A stretch of DNA of 64,000 nt from Flavobacteriales bacterium. GTDB taxonomy: Bacteria > Bacteroidota > Bacteroidia > Flavobacteriales_E > Vicingaceae. The first letter of the stretch is position 1, and each line of letters opens with the position of its first letter. Made by a program: the position numbers and the translations under genes. The DNA lies in NCBI GenBank assembly GCA_013359255.1, contig JABWCF010000001.1:1-64000 (forward strand), given 5' to 3'. Positions 1 through 8,397 of this stretch are shown piece by piece. A model generated the notes under the pieces. The model was not told the origin of the DNA. It saw only the letters and a program-made list of their open reading frames with translations, and searched no databases.

Positions 1-452
<452 letters not shown>

Positions 453-519
453 TTGTGTTCCCTAAAATTTTTTTTCTTGGTTTTTCTTTCTTTTGATGTC
501 TTTTAAAGTATTTAAGACT

Positions 520-630
520 TATGGTGACTATAGCGGTGGGGATCACCTCTTTCCATTCCGAACAGAGAAGTTAAGCCCATCAGCGCAGATGGTACTAGGG
601 TAACACCTGGAAGAGTATGTCGTTGCCAGT
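520..630 (+). rRNA. rrf: 5S ribosomal RNA
   Basis: About 107-111 bases with the typical 5S core (CCATTCCGAACAGAGAAGTTAAGCCC near 562-587). The terminal helix is visible: TGGTGAC at 522-528 pairs with GTTGCCA at 622-628. It lies directly after 23S and is followed at once by a terminator, so it closes the rRNA operon. Confidence 0.95.
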
Positions 631-633
631 TTT

Positions 634-665
634 AGCCCTAACTATTTCTAGTTAGGGCTTTTTTA
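634..665 (+). terminator. Intrinsic terminator of the rRNA operon
   Basis: AGCCCTAAC (634-642) and GTTAGGGCT (651-659) form a perfect 9-bp stem with an 8-base loop, followed by a T run. It sits three bases after the 5S helix. Confidence 0.9.
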
Positions 666-699
666 TTTATCATTGTATTCAACTTTTTAACTTAAGATA

Positions 700-2565
700 G
701 TGAAAAATAGAATTTTTTCTTTTTTTCTTGTTTTGCTGATAAACACGCTCAGCCTTTCATCGCAAGTAGTTTATGATACCATTCTAAAAGGAGATTCTCT
801 TTTGGTGAAAAAGATATCTGAAGAAGGGAGATTATTAGATTTGGATGAGGAGAAATGGGAAAGTGATACGTTTCTTTTCTCGTTAGATAATTTTCAGAGA
901 TATAAATTTTTTAATAATGAGTTTCCTTTTATAAGTTTAGGTAATATTGGTTCACCTGCTTATAATTTTAATTTTTTTACTGGAAATTTTATACAATCTT
1001 CTTTTTTGTCTGCTTTTGATGTTTACACATCTAAGCGATGTGGTTTTTATTCAGTGAGTAGGCCATTTACTTCTATTCAGTATACAAATGGGTACAAGGC
1101 GGAGCAGACTTTGAATGTTTTTCATAGTCAAAATTTTTTACCTCTTTTTAATATTGCTTTTGGTTTCAATAAAATAAATTCTACTGGATTTTATTCCGGA
1201 CAAAAAACAGATGTTACTGGATTTTTTATTTCCTCTCACTATACGACTAAAAATAAGAGATATGCTTCGAGATTAATTATTGATGCAGATAATTTAAAAT
1301 CTTCTGAAAATGGGGGTATTAGGTATTTAGATGATTTCTATGACGATATTTTTGAAAATAAAGAGTTGCTAGAAACAAGATTAGACGTTGATTTAAATAA
1401 GGCAATAACTACTGGTATTAAGAGAAATTTGAAAATGATACAACAGTTAGGTGTTTTTAAAATTCGTTCCGATTCTTTATCAACTCCTTTATATAGATTA
1501 AAATTTGTTTATGAATTTACTTACAATAAGAGTATAAGGCGTTATGAGGATTTATATCCGAACAGTGGTTATTACGATGCGGTATTTATTGATTCAATAA
1601 AGACTAATGATTTTATTTCTGTAAATCCGTTGAATAATAATCTAAAAACCAATATTTATCTTGGAGGTGGGAATAGTATTGTATTTATGGGAGGACATGA
1701 ATTATGGAAACATAAGCAAAATGGGATTATTGATACAAACTTCAATAATATTTATACTGGAGTAACATGGAGCACACATCGGGATTATTTTGTTTTTAAT
1801 GCAAACGCTAAAACTGTTATTGATGGGTATAATAAAGGAGATTTTGAAGTAAAATCTAATATGGAGATTAGGAATAATATAGGAAAGGGGTATATTAATT
1901 TAGAAATTAGAAACGAGGAGGCTCCTTTTTTTTTGAAGAGGTATTATTCTAATCATTTTGATTGGGAGTACAATGATTTTAGTAAGAGAAATTTTCATTC
2001 GGGTTGTTTAGGGTATTTGTTAAATCGGTTTTCGCTTAATACGTATGTGCAGGGAATTTCAATGAGAAATATTTTTTACATAGATGCGTATGGTTACCCT
2101 AAGCAATATTTGTATGATTTGTATTCTTTTAAAGTGGGTATTTCGGGCAAATTGAAGTGGTGGAGATTTAATTTGTTCCCGCATGTATACTATCAATCTA
2201 TCAGTGAAAAGAATATTGTACCAGTTCCAGATGTGGTTAGCGTAACCAGTTTGTTTTATAGCAGCAAATTATTTAAGTCGGCTTTATTACTGCAGGTTGG
2301 TGCAGATGTGTTTTATTATTCAAAGTATTATGGATATGGATATATGCCTGCTACAGGCATGTTTTATTTGCAAAATGAAATGGAAGTTGGTAATTATCCT
2401 TATGTAGATTTGTTTATGAATGTTAAAATTAAGAGGGTGAAATGTTTTATAAAGTATGAACATGCTAATGCCGGCATGAATGGATATAATTTTATGTCAG
2501 TTCCCTATTATCCAAATTCAGGAAGGGCTTTGAGGGTTGGATTATGGTGGGGTTTTTTGAATTAA
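700..2565 (+). CDS. Putative outer-membrane beta-barrel porin (Porin_10-like)
   Basis: A 621-residue protein with a Sec signal peptide (about 1-22, ending near SLSSQ). The rest is rich in aromatic residues and alternating short strands, as in a large outer-membrane beta-barrel. Length, the N-terminal motif around DSLLVKKISEEGR, and the C-terminal aromatic ending WWGFLN fit the Bacteroidota 'putative porin' family. The start is GTG; no in-frame ATG lies nearby upstream, and the signal peptide follows directly. It is monocistronic, between the 5S terminator and a bidirectional terminator at 2591-2628. Codon use is strongly AT-biased (TTT, ATT, AAT). The cargo of the pore is unknown. Confidence 0.75.
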   Translation: MKNRIFSFFLVLLINTLSLSSQVVYDTILKGDSLLVKKISEEGRLLDLDEEKWESDTFLFSLDNFQRYKFFNNEFPFISLGNIGSPAYNFNFFTGNFIQSSFLSAFDVYTSKRCGFYSVSRPFTSIQYTNGYKAEQTLNVFHSQNFLPLFNIAFGFNKINSTGFYSGQKTDVTGFFISSHYTTKNKRYASRLIIDADNLKSSENGGIRYLDDFYDDIFENKELLETRLDVDLNKAITTGIKRNLKMIQQLGVFKIRSDSLSTPLYRLKFVYEFTYNKSIRRYEDLYPNSGYYDAVFIDSIKTNDFISVNPLNNNLKTNIYLGGGNSIVFMGGHELWKHKQNGIIDTNFNNIYTGVTWSTHRDYFVFNANAKTVIDGYNKGDFEVKSNMEIRNNIGKGYINLEIRNEEAPFFLKRYYSNHFDWEYNDFSKRNFHSGCLGYLLNRFSLNTYVQGISMRNIFYIDAYGYPKQYLYDLYSFKVGISGKLKWWRFNLFPHVYYQSISEKNIVPVPDVVSVTSLFYSSKLFKSALLLQVGADVFYYSKYYGYGYMPATGMFYLQNEMEVGNYPYVDLFMNVKIKRVKCFIKYEHANAGMNGYNFMSVPYYPNSGRALRVGLWWGFLN

Positions 2566-2590
2566 CGACAAGAAATTTTAATAGCATGAA

Positions 2591-2628
2591 AAACAAAAAG
2601 CCAACATCAATTTGTTGGCTTTTTGTTT
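2591..2628. terminator. Bidirectional terminator between convergent genes
   Basis: AAACAAAAAGCCAACA (2591-2606) pairs perfectly with TGTTGGCTTTTTGTTT (2613-2628) around a 6-base loop. The stem carries an A run on one side and a T run on the other, so it can serve both the porin gene (plus) and the FKBP operon (minus). Confidence 0.88.
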
Positions 2629-2647
2629 TAACTTTTGTTTTTATTAG

Positions 2648-3460
2648 TTAGTGAACTTTTACTAATTCAACATCAAAGATTAAAGTAGCTTTTGGTGGAA
2701 TGGCTCCTGGATAACCTTGTTCTCCGTAGGCTAATTGGTAAGGTATGATAAGTCTAGCTTTTTCTCCCACTCTAAGTAAGGAAATTCCTTCGTCCCAACC
2801 AGGAATTACTCTGCCTACACCCAAAGGGAAAGCAATAGGTTCGCCACGTTCAACGGAAGAATCAAATATTTTTCCATCTTCGAAGTAGCCAGTATAATGT
2901 ACACTAACGGTTTTTCCTTTTTCGGCCTTAGGGCCTTGTTCATTTGTATTTACCATAATGTATTTTAGCCCAGAATGGGTAGATAAGGTGTCTTTTCCTT
3001 TTACCTCAAAGGGTTTTGGAGGTTCAATAATACTGATAAGTTCCACTTCAAAAATAAGAGTAGCATTTGGAGGAATTGTTCCCGCACCTCTTTCTCCGTA
3101 GCCAAGTTCTGAGGGGATAGTAAGAACGGCTTTGTCTCCAATATTCAAAAGTGCAATACCCTCGTCCCACCCTTTTATCACTTGTCCTGCACCTAATTTA
3201 AATTTAAAGGGTTGCCCTCGCTTTACCGAACTGTCGAAAATAGTATCGTTTGTTAGTTTTCCGGTGTAATGAACAAGTACATTATCTCCGGCCTTTGCTC
3301 TTTGGCCTGTTCCATTCTGAATAATTTTGTATTTCAGACCGCTTTCGGTTGTGAATTCCTTTTCCACTTTGGTGTTGTTTTTATTGTTATTTTTTTTCTG
3401 TGCCATGGTAGTTGATATAATACACAAAGCAAGCAGAGATAAAATTATTTTTTTCTTCAT
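2648..3460 (-). CDS. FKBP-type peptidyl-prolyl isomerase, two complete domains
   Basis: A 270-residue exported protein with a signal peptide (about 1-20, cut after TTMA). An Asn/Lys-rich linker leads into two tandem FKBP domains (about 38-135 and 155-270). Both keep the family core: VHYTG, IFDSS, GWDEG and IPP. They therefore look catalytically competent, helping proline isomerisation or folding in the periplasm. It is the last gene of the nrnA-gldI-FKBP operon, 7 bases after its neighbour, and ends at the 2591-2628 terminator. It is the least degenerate of the four FKBP genes. Confidence 0.92.
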   Translation of the reverse strand: MKKKIILSLLALCIISTTMAQKKNNNKNNTKVEKEFTTESGLKYKIIQNGTGQRAKAGDNVLVHYTGKLTNDTIFDSSVKRGQPFKFKLGAGQVIKGWDEGIALLNIGDKAVLTIPSELGYGERGAGTIPPNATLIFEVELISIIEPPKPFEVKGKDTLSTHSGLKYIMVNTNEQGPKAEKGKTVSVHYTGYFEDGKIFDSSVERGEPIAFPLGVGRVIPGWDEGISLLRVGEKARLIIPYQLAYGEQGYPGAIPPKATLIFDVELVKVH

Positions 3461-3467
3461 ATATCGT

Positions 3468-4340
3468 TTATTTTACTTCTAGTAGTTCTACCTCGAACAC
3501 CAAAGTGGAGAACGGTTTAATGACCGGTCCGCGTTGTTGTTCTCCGTAGGCTAAAAACGAAGGGATAATGAGTTTGGCTTTTCCTCCAGCTTGCATGTAT
3601 CCTATTCCTTCTTCCCAACCTCTAATCACTCCTCCTTGCCCAAGAATAAATTCAAAGGGTTCATTACGGTCTACAGAAGAATCAAATTTGGTGCCATCTA
3701 GTATGGTTCCGGTGTAATGTACTTTTACAGATTTTCCGGGTTCTGCTTTTGCTCCTTTTCCTTTTTGTAGTTCAATATAGTAAAGGCCACTTTGTGTGGG
3801 CGGAGTGCTAATTTTATTTTCAGTAATGTAGTTTTTGATATTTTCATTTTCCACGACAGCCATTTTTTCTGCTTCTTGTTGTGCTTTCGCTTGTAATTCT
3901 TCAATGGTGCTAATATCGGTAAGTCTTAGTTCGAACGTAAGGTTTGTGGCAGGTTTAATAAATGGGGGCAATTCTGCCATCACTACTTTTTTAAAAAAGG
4001 AATCGGCACTGGTAATAAAGGTAGCACTATCTCCTAAGGAGAGCATTAAAAAGCCTTCTGCAATATCACCTTTGTAGAGGGGTTTGTCAACTTTTAATTG
4101 CATACCGCCACCTCTTTCAGAGGTATTGAATACAATGGAGTCGTCAGAATTTTTGTATATTAGATTTAAAGTAATGATGTCGCCCTCTTTTACTTTACGA
4201 GCGTCTGGTTTTGTTTCATGAATTTTAAAGTATAATCCGTTTTCGGTTTTTGTGAAACCCGGGTATGGTGTTTTTTCTCCGCATGAGGTTATAAGCAGGA
4301 GAGTGGTAGGGATAAGAGCAAGTAAGATTTGTTTTCTCAT
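3468..4340 (-). CDS. FKBP-type isomerase lipoprotein, degenerate plus intact domain
   Basis: A 290-residue predicted lipoprotein; the signal ends LLLITSC, giving a lipobox Cys at residue 20. The N-terminal half (about 27-150) keeps the FKBP outline (NGLYFKI, GDIITLNL, LTFELRL) but lacks the FDSS and GW active-site motifs. A charged helix (about 150-185) joins it to a canonical FKBP domain (about 185-290; VHYTG, KFDSS, GWEEG). The N-terminal half probably serves as a scaffold or dimerisation unit, as known for other FKBP chaperones; that is inference. It lies 7 bases from the next gene and 10 from the previous one in a single operon. Confidence 0.88.
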   Translation of the reverse strand: MRKQILLALIPTTLLLITSCGEKTPYPGFTKTENGLYFKIHETKPDARKVKEGDIITLNLIYKNSDDSIVFNTSERGGGMQLKVDKPLYKGDIAEGFLMLSLGDSATFITSADSFFKKVVMAELPPFIKPATNLTFELRLTDISTIEELQAKAQQEAEKMAVVENENIKNYITENKISTPPTQSGLYYIELQKGKGAKAEPGKSVKVHYTGTILDGTKFDSSVDRNEPFEFILGQGGVIRGWEEGIGYMQAGGKAKLIIPSFLAYGEQQRGPVIKPFSTLVFEVELLEVK

Positions 4341-4350
4341 AAATTGGTTT

Positions 4351-5202
4351 TTAGTTTTTAATGTTTACTATTTCTAAATCGTAAATAAGTGTGGTATAAG
4401 GAGGAATTATTTCCGGAGAACCAACGCTGCCAAATGCCAACTGCGAAGGTATGATAATTTTTGATTTTTCGCCTTTTTTCATTCCTTTTAAGGCTATTTC
4501 GAGTCCTTTTATAATTTGCAGGGGTTTTCCGTAAACGATTTCTAATGGTTGATTTCGGGCATAAGTAGAGTCGAAAATTTTTCCGTTAAGAAAAACACCT
4601 TTGATATGAATAGAAACAATGCTTCCTGCAACAACAGAATCAGTTTCTATTACATTATTTACAGGTAGAATATATATTCCGGATTTGAAATATTGGCTTC
4701 CATTGATATTATTTTCTTTGAGAAAAAGATTTAGCAGTTCTCTTTCTTTCATTTCAGGGTCCTCTTGCTCCCAAATTTTTTCGTATTCGTAGGCTTCTGC
4801 GGTTCTAATTTTTTTAATGGAAATCTGTACGAGCAGTTCTACATTATCTATGGGTATTTTTAAATCTATTCCGGTGGAATTATTCCTAAATTTTTCACTG
4901 TTAAGTATAAATTCTGCACTATCTCCTTCATTTAGCATGGAAATAAATTCATCGGCATAGGGTTTGGCTTCGTATAAAAAGGTAATTGGTTTTTGAGAAT
5001 GAAAAACCGTGTCTTTATCTCTGCTGAATATAGTAATGAGGGCTGTTATTATTTCTCCTTTTTGGGGTTTATTCCCTTCGCCCATTATGAGTAGACGGTA
5101 ATATAAGCCTGTTGGGGTTTGGGTAAAATCCTTGTATTTATTGTTTACGCAGGCAAGCTGAATTAGAAATATATAAAAGAAAAGAATGTATGCTTTTTTC
5201 AT
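4351..5202 (-). CDS. FKBP-like lipoprotein with two degenerate domains
   Basis: A 283-residue predicted lipoprotein (signal ends LIQLAC). Two FKBP-like units can be traced (about 25-140 and 170-283). The first lacks all active-site motifs. The second keeps KIFDST and IIPPYTTLIYDLEI, but the active-site Trp of the usual GWDEG turn is replaced: the text reads KGLEIALKG. Isomerase activity is therefore doubtful and a chaperone or binding role more likely (inference). The start overlaps the gldI-like stop by four bases (ATGA), so translation is probably coupled. Confidence 0.82.
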   Translation of the reverse strand: MKKAYILFFYIFLIQLACVNNKYKDFTQTPTGLYYRLLIMGEGNKPQKGEIITALITIFSRDKDTVFHSQKPITFLYEAKPYADEFISMLNEGDSAEFILNSEKFRNNSTGIDLKIPIDNVELLVQISIKKIRTAEAYEYEKIWEQEDPEMKERELLNLFLKENNINGSQYFKSGIYILPVNNVIETDSVVAGSIVSIHIKGVFLNGKIFDSTYARNQPLEIVYGKPLQIIKGLEIALKGMKKGEKSKIIIPSQLAFGSVGSPEIIPPYTTLIYDLEIVNIKN

Positions 5203-5711
5203 TTTAGCGAAACGAGTTCTAAGTCGTAAACAAGAGTTGAACGAGGAGGAATTTTATTCATATCACCGGCCAATCCGAATGCAAGATGTATAGGGATTAT
5301 TACTTTGGCTTTATCTCCTATTTTTAAATAGGTAAGTGCTTCGTGTAATCCGCTTTCTACATTGTCGTGACCAATGGTAAATGCTTCAGGTTTGTTGTTG
5401 CTACTGTACACAGTAGTGCCATTTAATAGGCTTATTTCAAAATTAATTTGAGCAATGTTGCCTGTTTTTGCTTGTACTCCATTTCCGTTTTGATATATCA
5501 TGTATCTCAGGCCGGTTCCGGTTTCTTGCATATTCCAATTTCTACGTTTTATATATTTATCAATTTGCTCGGATTCGGTTTCAGAAATTTCTTTATTAAG
5601 TTTTATTAAAGGTTCTTTTAATTTATTTGCTTCGTTTTTGTTTTCCTTTTCGGGTGTATTTGAGCAGGCCACCAGTATAAATAAAAAAATTATGTAAGCC
5701 GTAATTTTCAT
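5199..5711 (-). CDS. gldI: GldI-like FKBP lipoprotein (gliding-motility associated)
   Basis: A 170-residue lipoprotein (signal ends ILVACSN) with a charged helical linker (about 20-60) and one FKBP domain (about 62-170). GldI of flavobacteria is a lipoprotein FKBP of this size needed for gliding and T9SS function, and as I recall is often found next to a DHH phosphoesterase gene, as here. The active site is altered: FDSS reads VYSS, and the Trp turn reads SGLHEAL. It overlaps both neighbours by four bases. The gldI name rests on size, lipobox and context, so a GldI-like paralogue remains possible. Confidence 0.65.
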   Translation of the reverse strand: MKITAYIIFLFILVACSNTPEKENKNEANKLKEPLIKLNKEISETESEQIDKYIKRRNWNMQETGTGLRYMIYQNGNGVQAKTGNIAQINFEISLLNGTTVYSSNNKPEAFTIGHDNVESGLHEALTYLKIGDKAKVIIPIHLAFGLAGDMNKIPPRSTLVYDLELVSLK

Positions 5712-6718
5712 TTTAGTATTTCTTCTGCGTATTGTTTAAACAAGTTCTTTAAAAGTTGTATGGTTTCATTGTAAGATAAAGTAGAGATAGCCCCTGCTGC
5801 GTTAGCATGTCCTCCTCCGGTAAAATGTTTTCGGGCCATATCGTTTACCGAGAATTTTCCCTTCGAGCGGAGCGATAATTTTATTACACCGTCTTTTTCT
5901 AATACTAAAACAGAAAGTTTTATTCCTTCAATACTGAGTGGATAGTTTACTATACCTTCGGTATCGCCTTTCGTAAAAGCGAATTGGTTAAGTTCGTTAT
6001 TAGAAAGACAAATAAGAGCTGCTCCCGATTCTTTATATACTTCCATTTTGTGTTGTAAGGTATACCCTAACAATCGTAAACGGTTTTCAGAATAATTATC
6101 ATAAATAGATTCATAAATAAGGGCATTTTCGGCACCACATTCTATTAAATGGGCGGCTATTCGGAGAGTATCGGCTGTGGTAGATGGAAATCTGAAAGAA
6201 CCAGTATCAGTTACTATTCCAGCATACAAACAAGTTGCAATGTGTTTGTTTATCAAATCAATTTTTTCCATCGATGCGATAAATTCATATATCAGTTGTG
6301 AGGTAGAACAGGCATTTATATCAACGTAAGAGTAGGCTGTAAAGTTTTCGGGTTGTCTATGGTGATCTATTAATATTTTGGTAGAATTAGATTTTTGAAT
6401 AAGATCTCCAAGTTGTTTAATTCGGCTCAGGGCATTAAAATCTAGGCAAAAAATAATGGCACTTTCGGAAATGTATTTTTGTGCAATATCAGGTTGGTCT
6501 GAAAAATTAATAATGGTGCTATTTCCTGGCATCCATTGTAAAAACGGAGGATACGCATCGGGTACTATTACATTTACCTTGTGTTTCATTTGTAAAAGAA
6601 AGTGCATTAAACCAAGCGATGAGCCAATGGCATCTCCATCGGGCGACTGATGAGTGGTTATTACAATATTGGCGGGCGAATTTAATATTGATTTAAGCGT
6701 ATCGTGTATTTGAAGCAT
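5708..6718 (-). CDS. nrnA: NrnA-type DHH phosphoesterase (oligoribonuclease/pAp phosphatase)
   Basis: A 336-residue cytoplasmic enzyme of the DHH/DHHA1 family. The N-terminal DHH domain has the metal-binding motifs HQSPDGDAIGSS (about 23-34) and LIDHHRQPENF. The C-terminal DHHA1 domain carries GGGHANAAGA (about 301-310). Family members degrade nanoRNAs of 2-5 nucleotides and dephosphorylate 3'-phosphoadenosine 5'-phosphate. It is the first gene of a five-gene operon with four FKBP genes and starts 13 bases below the terminator of the upstream unit. No SD is needed to explain the ATG, since ATGA overlaps dominate this operon. Confidence 0.9.
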   Translation of the reverse strand: MLQIHDTLKSILNSPANIVITTHQSPDGDAIGSSLGLMHFLLQMKHKVNVIVPDAYPPFLQWMPGNSTIINFSDQPDIAQKYISESAIIFCLDFNALSRIKQLGDLIQKSNSTKILIDHHRQPENFTAYSYVDINACSTSQLIYEFIASMEKIDLINKHIATCLYAGIVTDTGSFRFPSTTADTLRIAAHLIECGAENALIYESIYDNYSENRLRLLGYTLQHKMEVYKESGAALICLSNNELNQFAFTKGDTEGIVNYPLSIEGIKLSVLVLEKDGVIKLSLRSKGKFSVNDMARKHFTGGGHANAAGAISTLSYNETIQLLKNLFKQYAEEILK

Positions 6719-6730
6719 ATTCTTTAAATT

Positions 6731-6765
6731 AAAACGCCCCGATGTTTTTCATCAGGGCGTTTTTA
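6731..6765 (-). terminator. Intrinsic terminator
   Basis: AAAACGCCC pairs with GGGCGTTTT, with an inner GATG/CATC stem separated by one C/A mismatch. On the minus strand it follows the stop at 6783 and is followed by a T-rich tract, separating the 6783-8263 unit from the nrnA operon. Confidence 0.8.
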
Positions 6766-6782
6766 TACAAATAGATATTTTT

Positions 6783-7355
6783 TTAAAACCCTTTTTTAGG
6801 GGTAGGCATGTGCTGAATTAATACGCCTATGCATCCCATTTCTCCAGCTCCTGCACTTGGAGTAAGTTCTAAAACTAATTTTTTAGAGGCTACCATACTA
6901 AATTCTACTTCCATGGCATTATTATCTTTAGAGTTATCATAAAGAACTTCTACCTTTTCTTCGTAGGTTGTTTCTGTAATGGTATTCACTACTTCTTTGG
7001 TTTCACCCGTGGGATTTCCATCGCTGTCGTATACATCTTCCACTACTTTTTCCTGACGCTTTTTTTCTACAGGTACTTTTTTGGTTTCGAGAATTCTCAC
7101 TTTTACATCGCCAAGAACCTTGTCGGCACAGATGGTTACTCTGTAATCTTGCCCTTTATAGGTAACAATTCGCAATTCAGAGGTTTGTCCACCCTCAAAT
7201 AAGGCACTTCTAGATTGCCCGTTGTAGGTAAACACATCGTCTTTTTTTGTTTTACAGAATTTTTTATGGTAATTCATGCAATAGTTCTGCGTATTTCCGG
7301 TAAATGGAACGACAAAGAGCATGCACACAATAATTATTTTAACGGCTATTTTCAT
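6783..7355 (-). CDS. Secreted protein of unknown function
   Basis: A 190-residue protein with a clear signal peptide (about 1-22, ending GNTQ). The mature part begins with two Cys (NYCMNYHKKFC), then a beta-rich domain, a strongly charged central stretch (about 90-135, VPVEKKRQEK and TITETTYEEK) and a C-terminal MGCIGVLIQ segment. The family is not recognised. It starts 11 bases after the lipoprotein gene 7367-8263 and shares its terminator, so the two are probably co-transcribed and may act together at the envelope. This is inference from position only. Confidence 0.65.
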   Translation of the reverse strand: MKIAVKIIIVCMLFVVPFTGNTQNYCMNYHKKFCKTKKDDVFTYNGQSRSALFEGGQTSELRIVTYKGQDYRVTICADKVLGDVKVRILETKKVPVEKKRQEKVVEDVYDSDGNPTGETKEVVNTITETTYEEKVEVLYDNSKDNNAMEVEFSMVASKKLVLELTPSAGAGEMGCIGVLIQHMPTPKKGF

Positions 7356-7366
7356 TGTAAGAATTT

Positions 7367-8263
7367 TTAACTTAATTGGTTAGATGTAATTTTATTACGT
7401 AGCTCGGTAATGGCTTTTTTTATCGCTTCATATTGCTCGGCAGTAATGGTGGTTGATGGTTCACTAGAACCAAAAATTAATTTGTTTTCTTTTTTTTCAG
7501 AAGTAGATGTTCCCTCTGTTTGTTTTAACTGGTCGAAGGCATTTTTAATACCACTAAAGTCTTCTATGGTGGAGACTACAGAATTGTCCGAAGTATATTT
7601 GTTCATGTACTCAATAAGATTATCTAATGTTAGCTTTTGATCTGCTAAGCGTTCTATGGCAGGGCTACTGGCATCAAACTTATTAATAGAATTTACCACT
7701 ATATACATGCTTTCTAACCATCCTCCAGCGGCCATTAAGGCTAATGTTTTACCGCGTCCGTTTTGTTCCAGATAATCAACAATAGTAAAATAAGAATCAC
7801 CGGTTATAGAAACCAACGAGTCGGAACTGCTTAGGTTATTTTGAATACGGGCAACCATCGACTCATCAAAAGCAGAGGCAATACCTAACTGATCGGCTAG
7901 TTTTCGAACTGCTCCAAAGTATTTTATTGTGCTTTGGTATTCCTCGAATGCTGCGGTGTATGCTAAATCTCCTGTGTAAATGCCAAAATTTAAAGCCTGA
8001 CTTTTTGGAGAAACGTACTTGTTTAATTCTTCGGTAGGGTTTATTAAGGATTTGTTGTATTTAAAGCCTCCTTGTTTTATAAACGCAAACATTTCATCGG
8101 GTGCTGGAATTTGATAAAATTTTTCTACTTCGGGTTTAACTTCTGTTGTAGTATCAACAGGAGTATCGGTTGGAATTTCATCATCAGATCCTCCGCATGC
8201 AGGAGCCAATAGAACAGCACAGCAAATGCATGCTACAGAAAAATATCGGGTTGTTTTATTCAT
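7367..8263 (-). CDS. Lipoprotein of unknown function, helical
   Basis: A 298-residue protein from the ATG at 8263; the frame is open further upstream to a TTG at 8386. ATG 8263 is chosen because a lipoprotein signal starts there (MNKTTRYF ... LLAPACGG) and a TATTTTTG box lies 24 bases upstream. An acidic Thr/Asp-rich linker is followed by an all-helical region with no recognisable motif. Similar Bacteroidota lipoproteins are known only as hypotheticals. It is the first gene of a pair with 6783-7355. Confidence 0.65.
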   Translation of the reverse strand: MNKTTRYFSVACICCAVLLAPACGGSDDEIPTDTPVDTTTEVKPEVEKFYQIPAPDEMFAFIKQGGFKYNKSLINPTEELNKYVSPKSQALNFGIYTGDLAYTAAFEEYQSTIKYFGAVRKLADQLGIASAFDESMVARIQNNLSSSDSLVSITGDSYFTIVDYLEQNGRGKTLALMAAGGWLESMYIVVNSINKFDASSPAIERLADQKLTLDNLIEYMNKYTSDNSVVSTIEDFSGIKNAFDQLKQTEGTSTSEKKENKLIFGSSEPSTTITAEQYEAIKKAITELRNKITSNQLS

Positions 8264-8286
8264 TGGAATAGTTTTTACTTTAGTTG

Positions 8287-8294
8287 CAAAAATA
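8287..8294 (-). promoter_or_regulatory. -7 promoter box for the 7367-8263 lipoprotein gene
   Basis: On the minus strand TATTTTTG matches the Bacteroidota -7 element TAnnTTTG. It lies 23 bases before ATG 8263. No good TTG is seen at the -33 spacing, so this is a half match. Confidence 0.4.
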
Positions 8295-8397
8295 ACAATA
8301 TTTTTAAGGCTTAAAAGTAATTGTTTTTTTGAAAGGACAGAAATTTGGATTAAAAAAAAAGTATTTAAAGAAAGTTGTTTGCGCAAATATTTGATAA

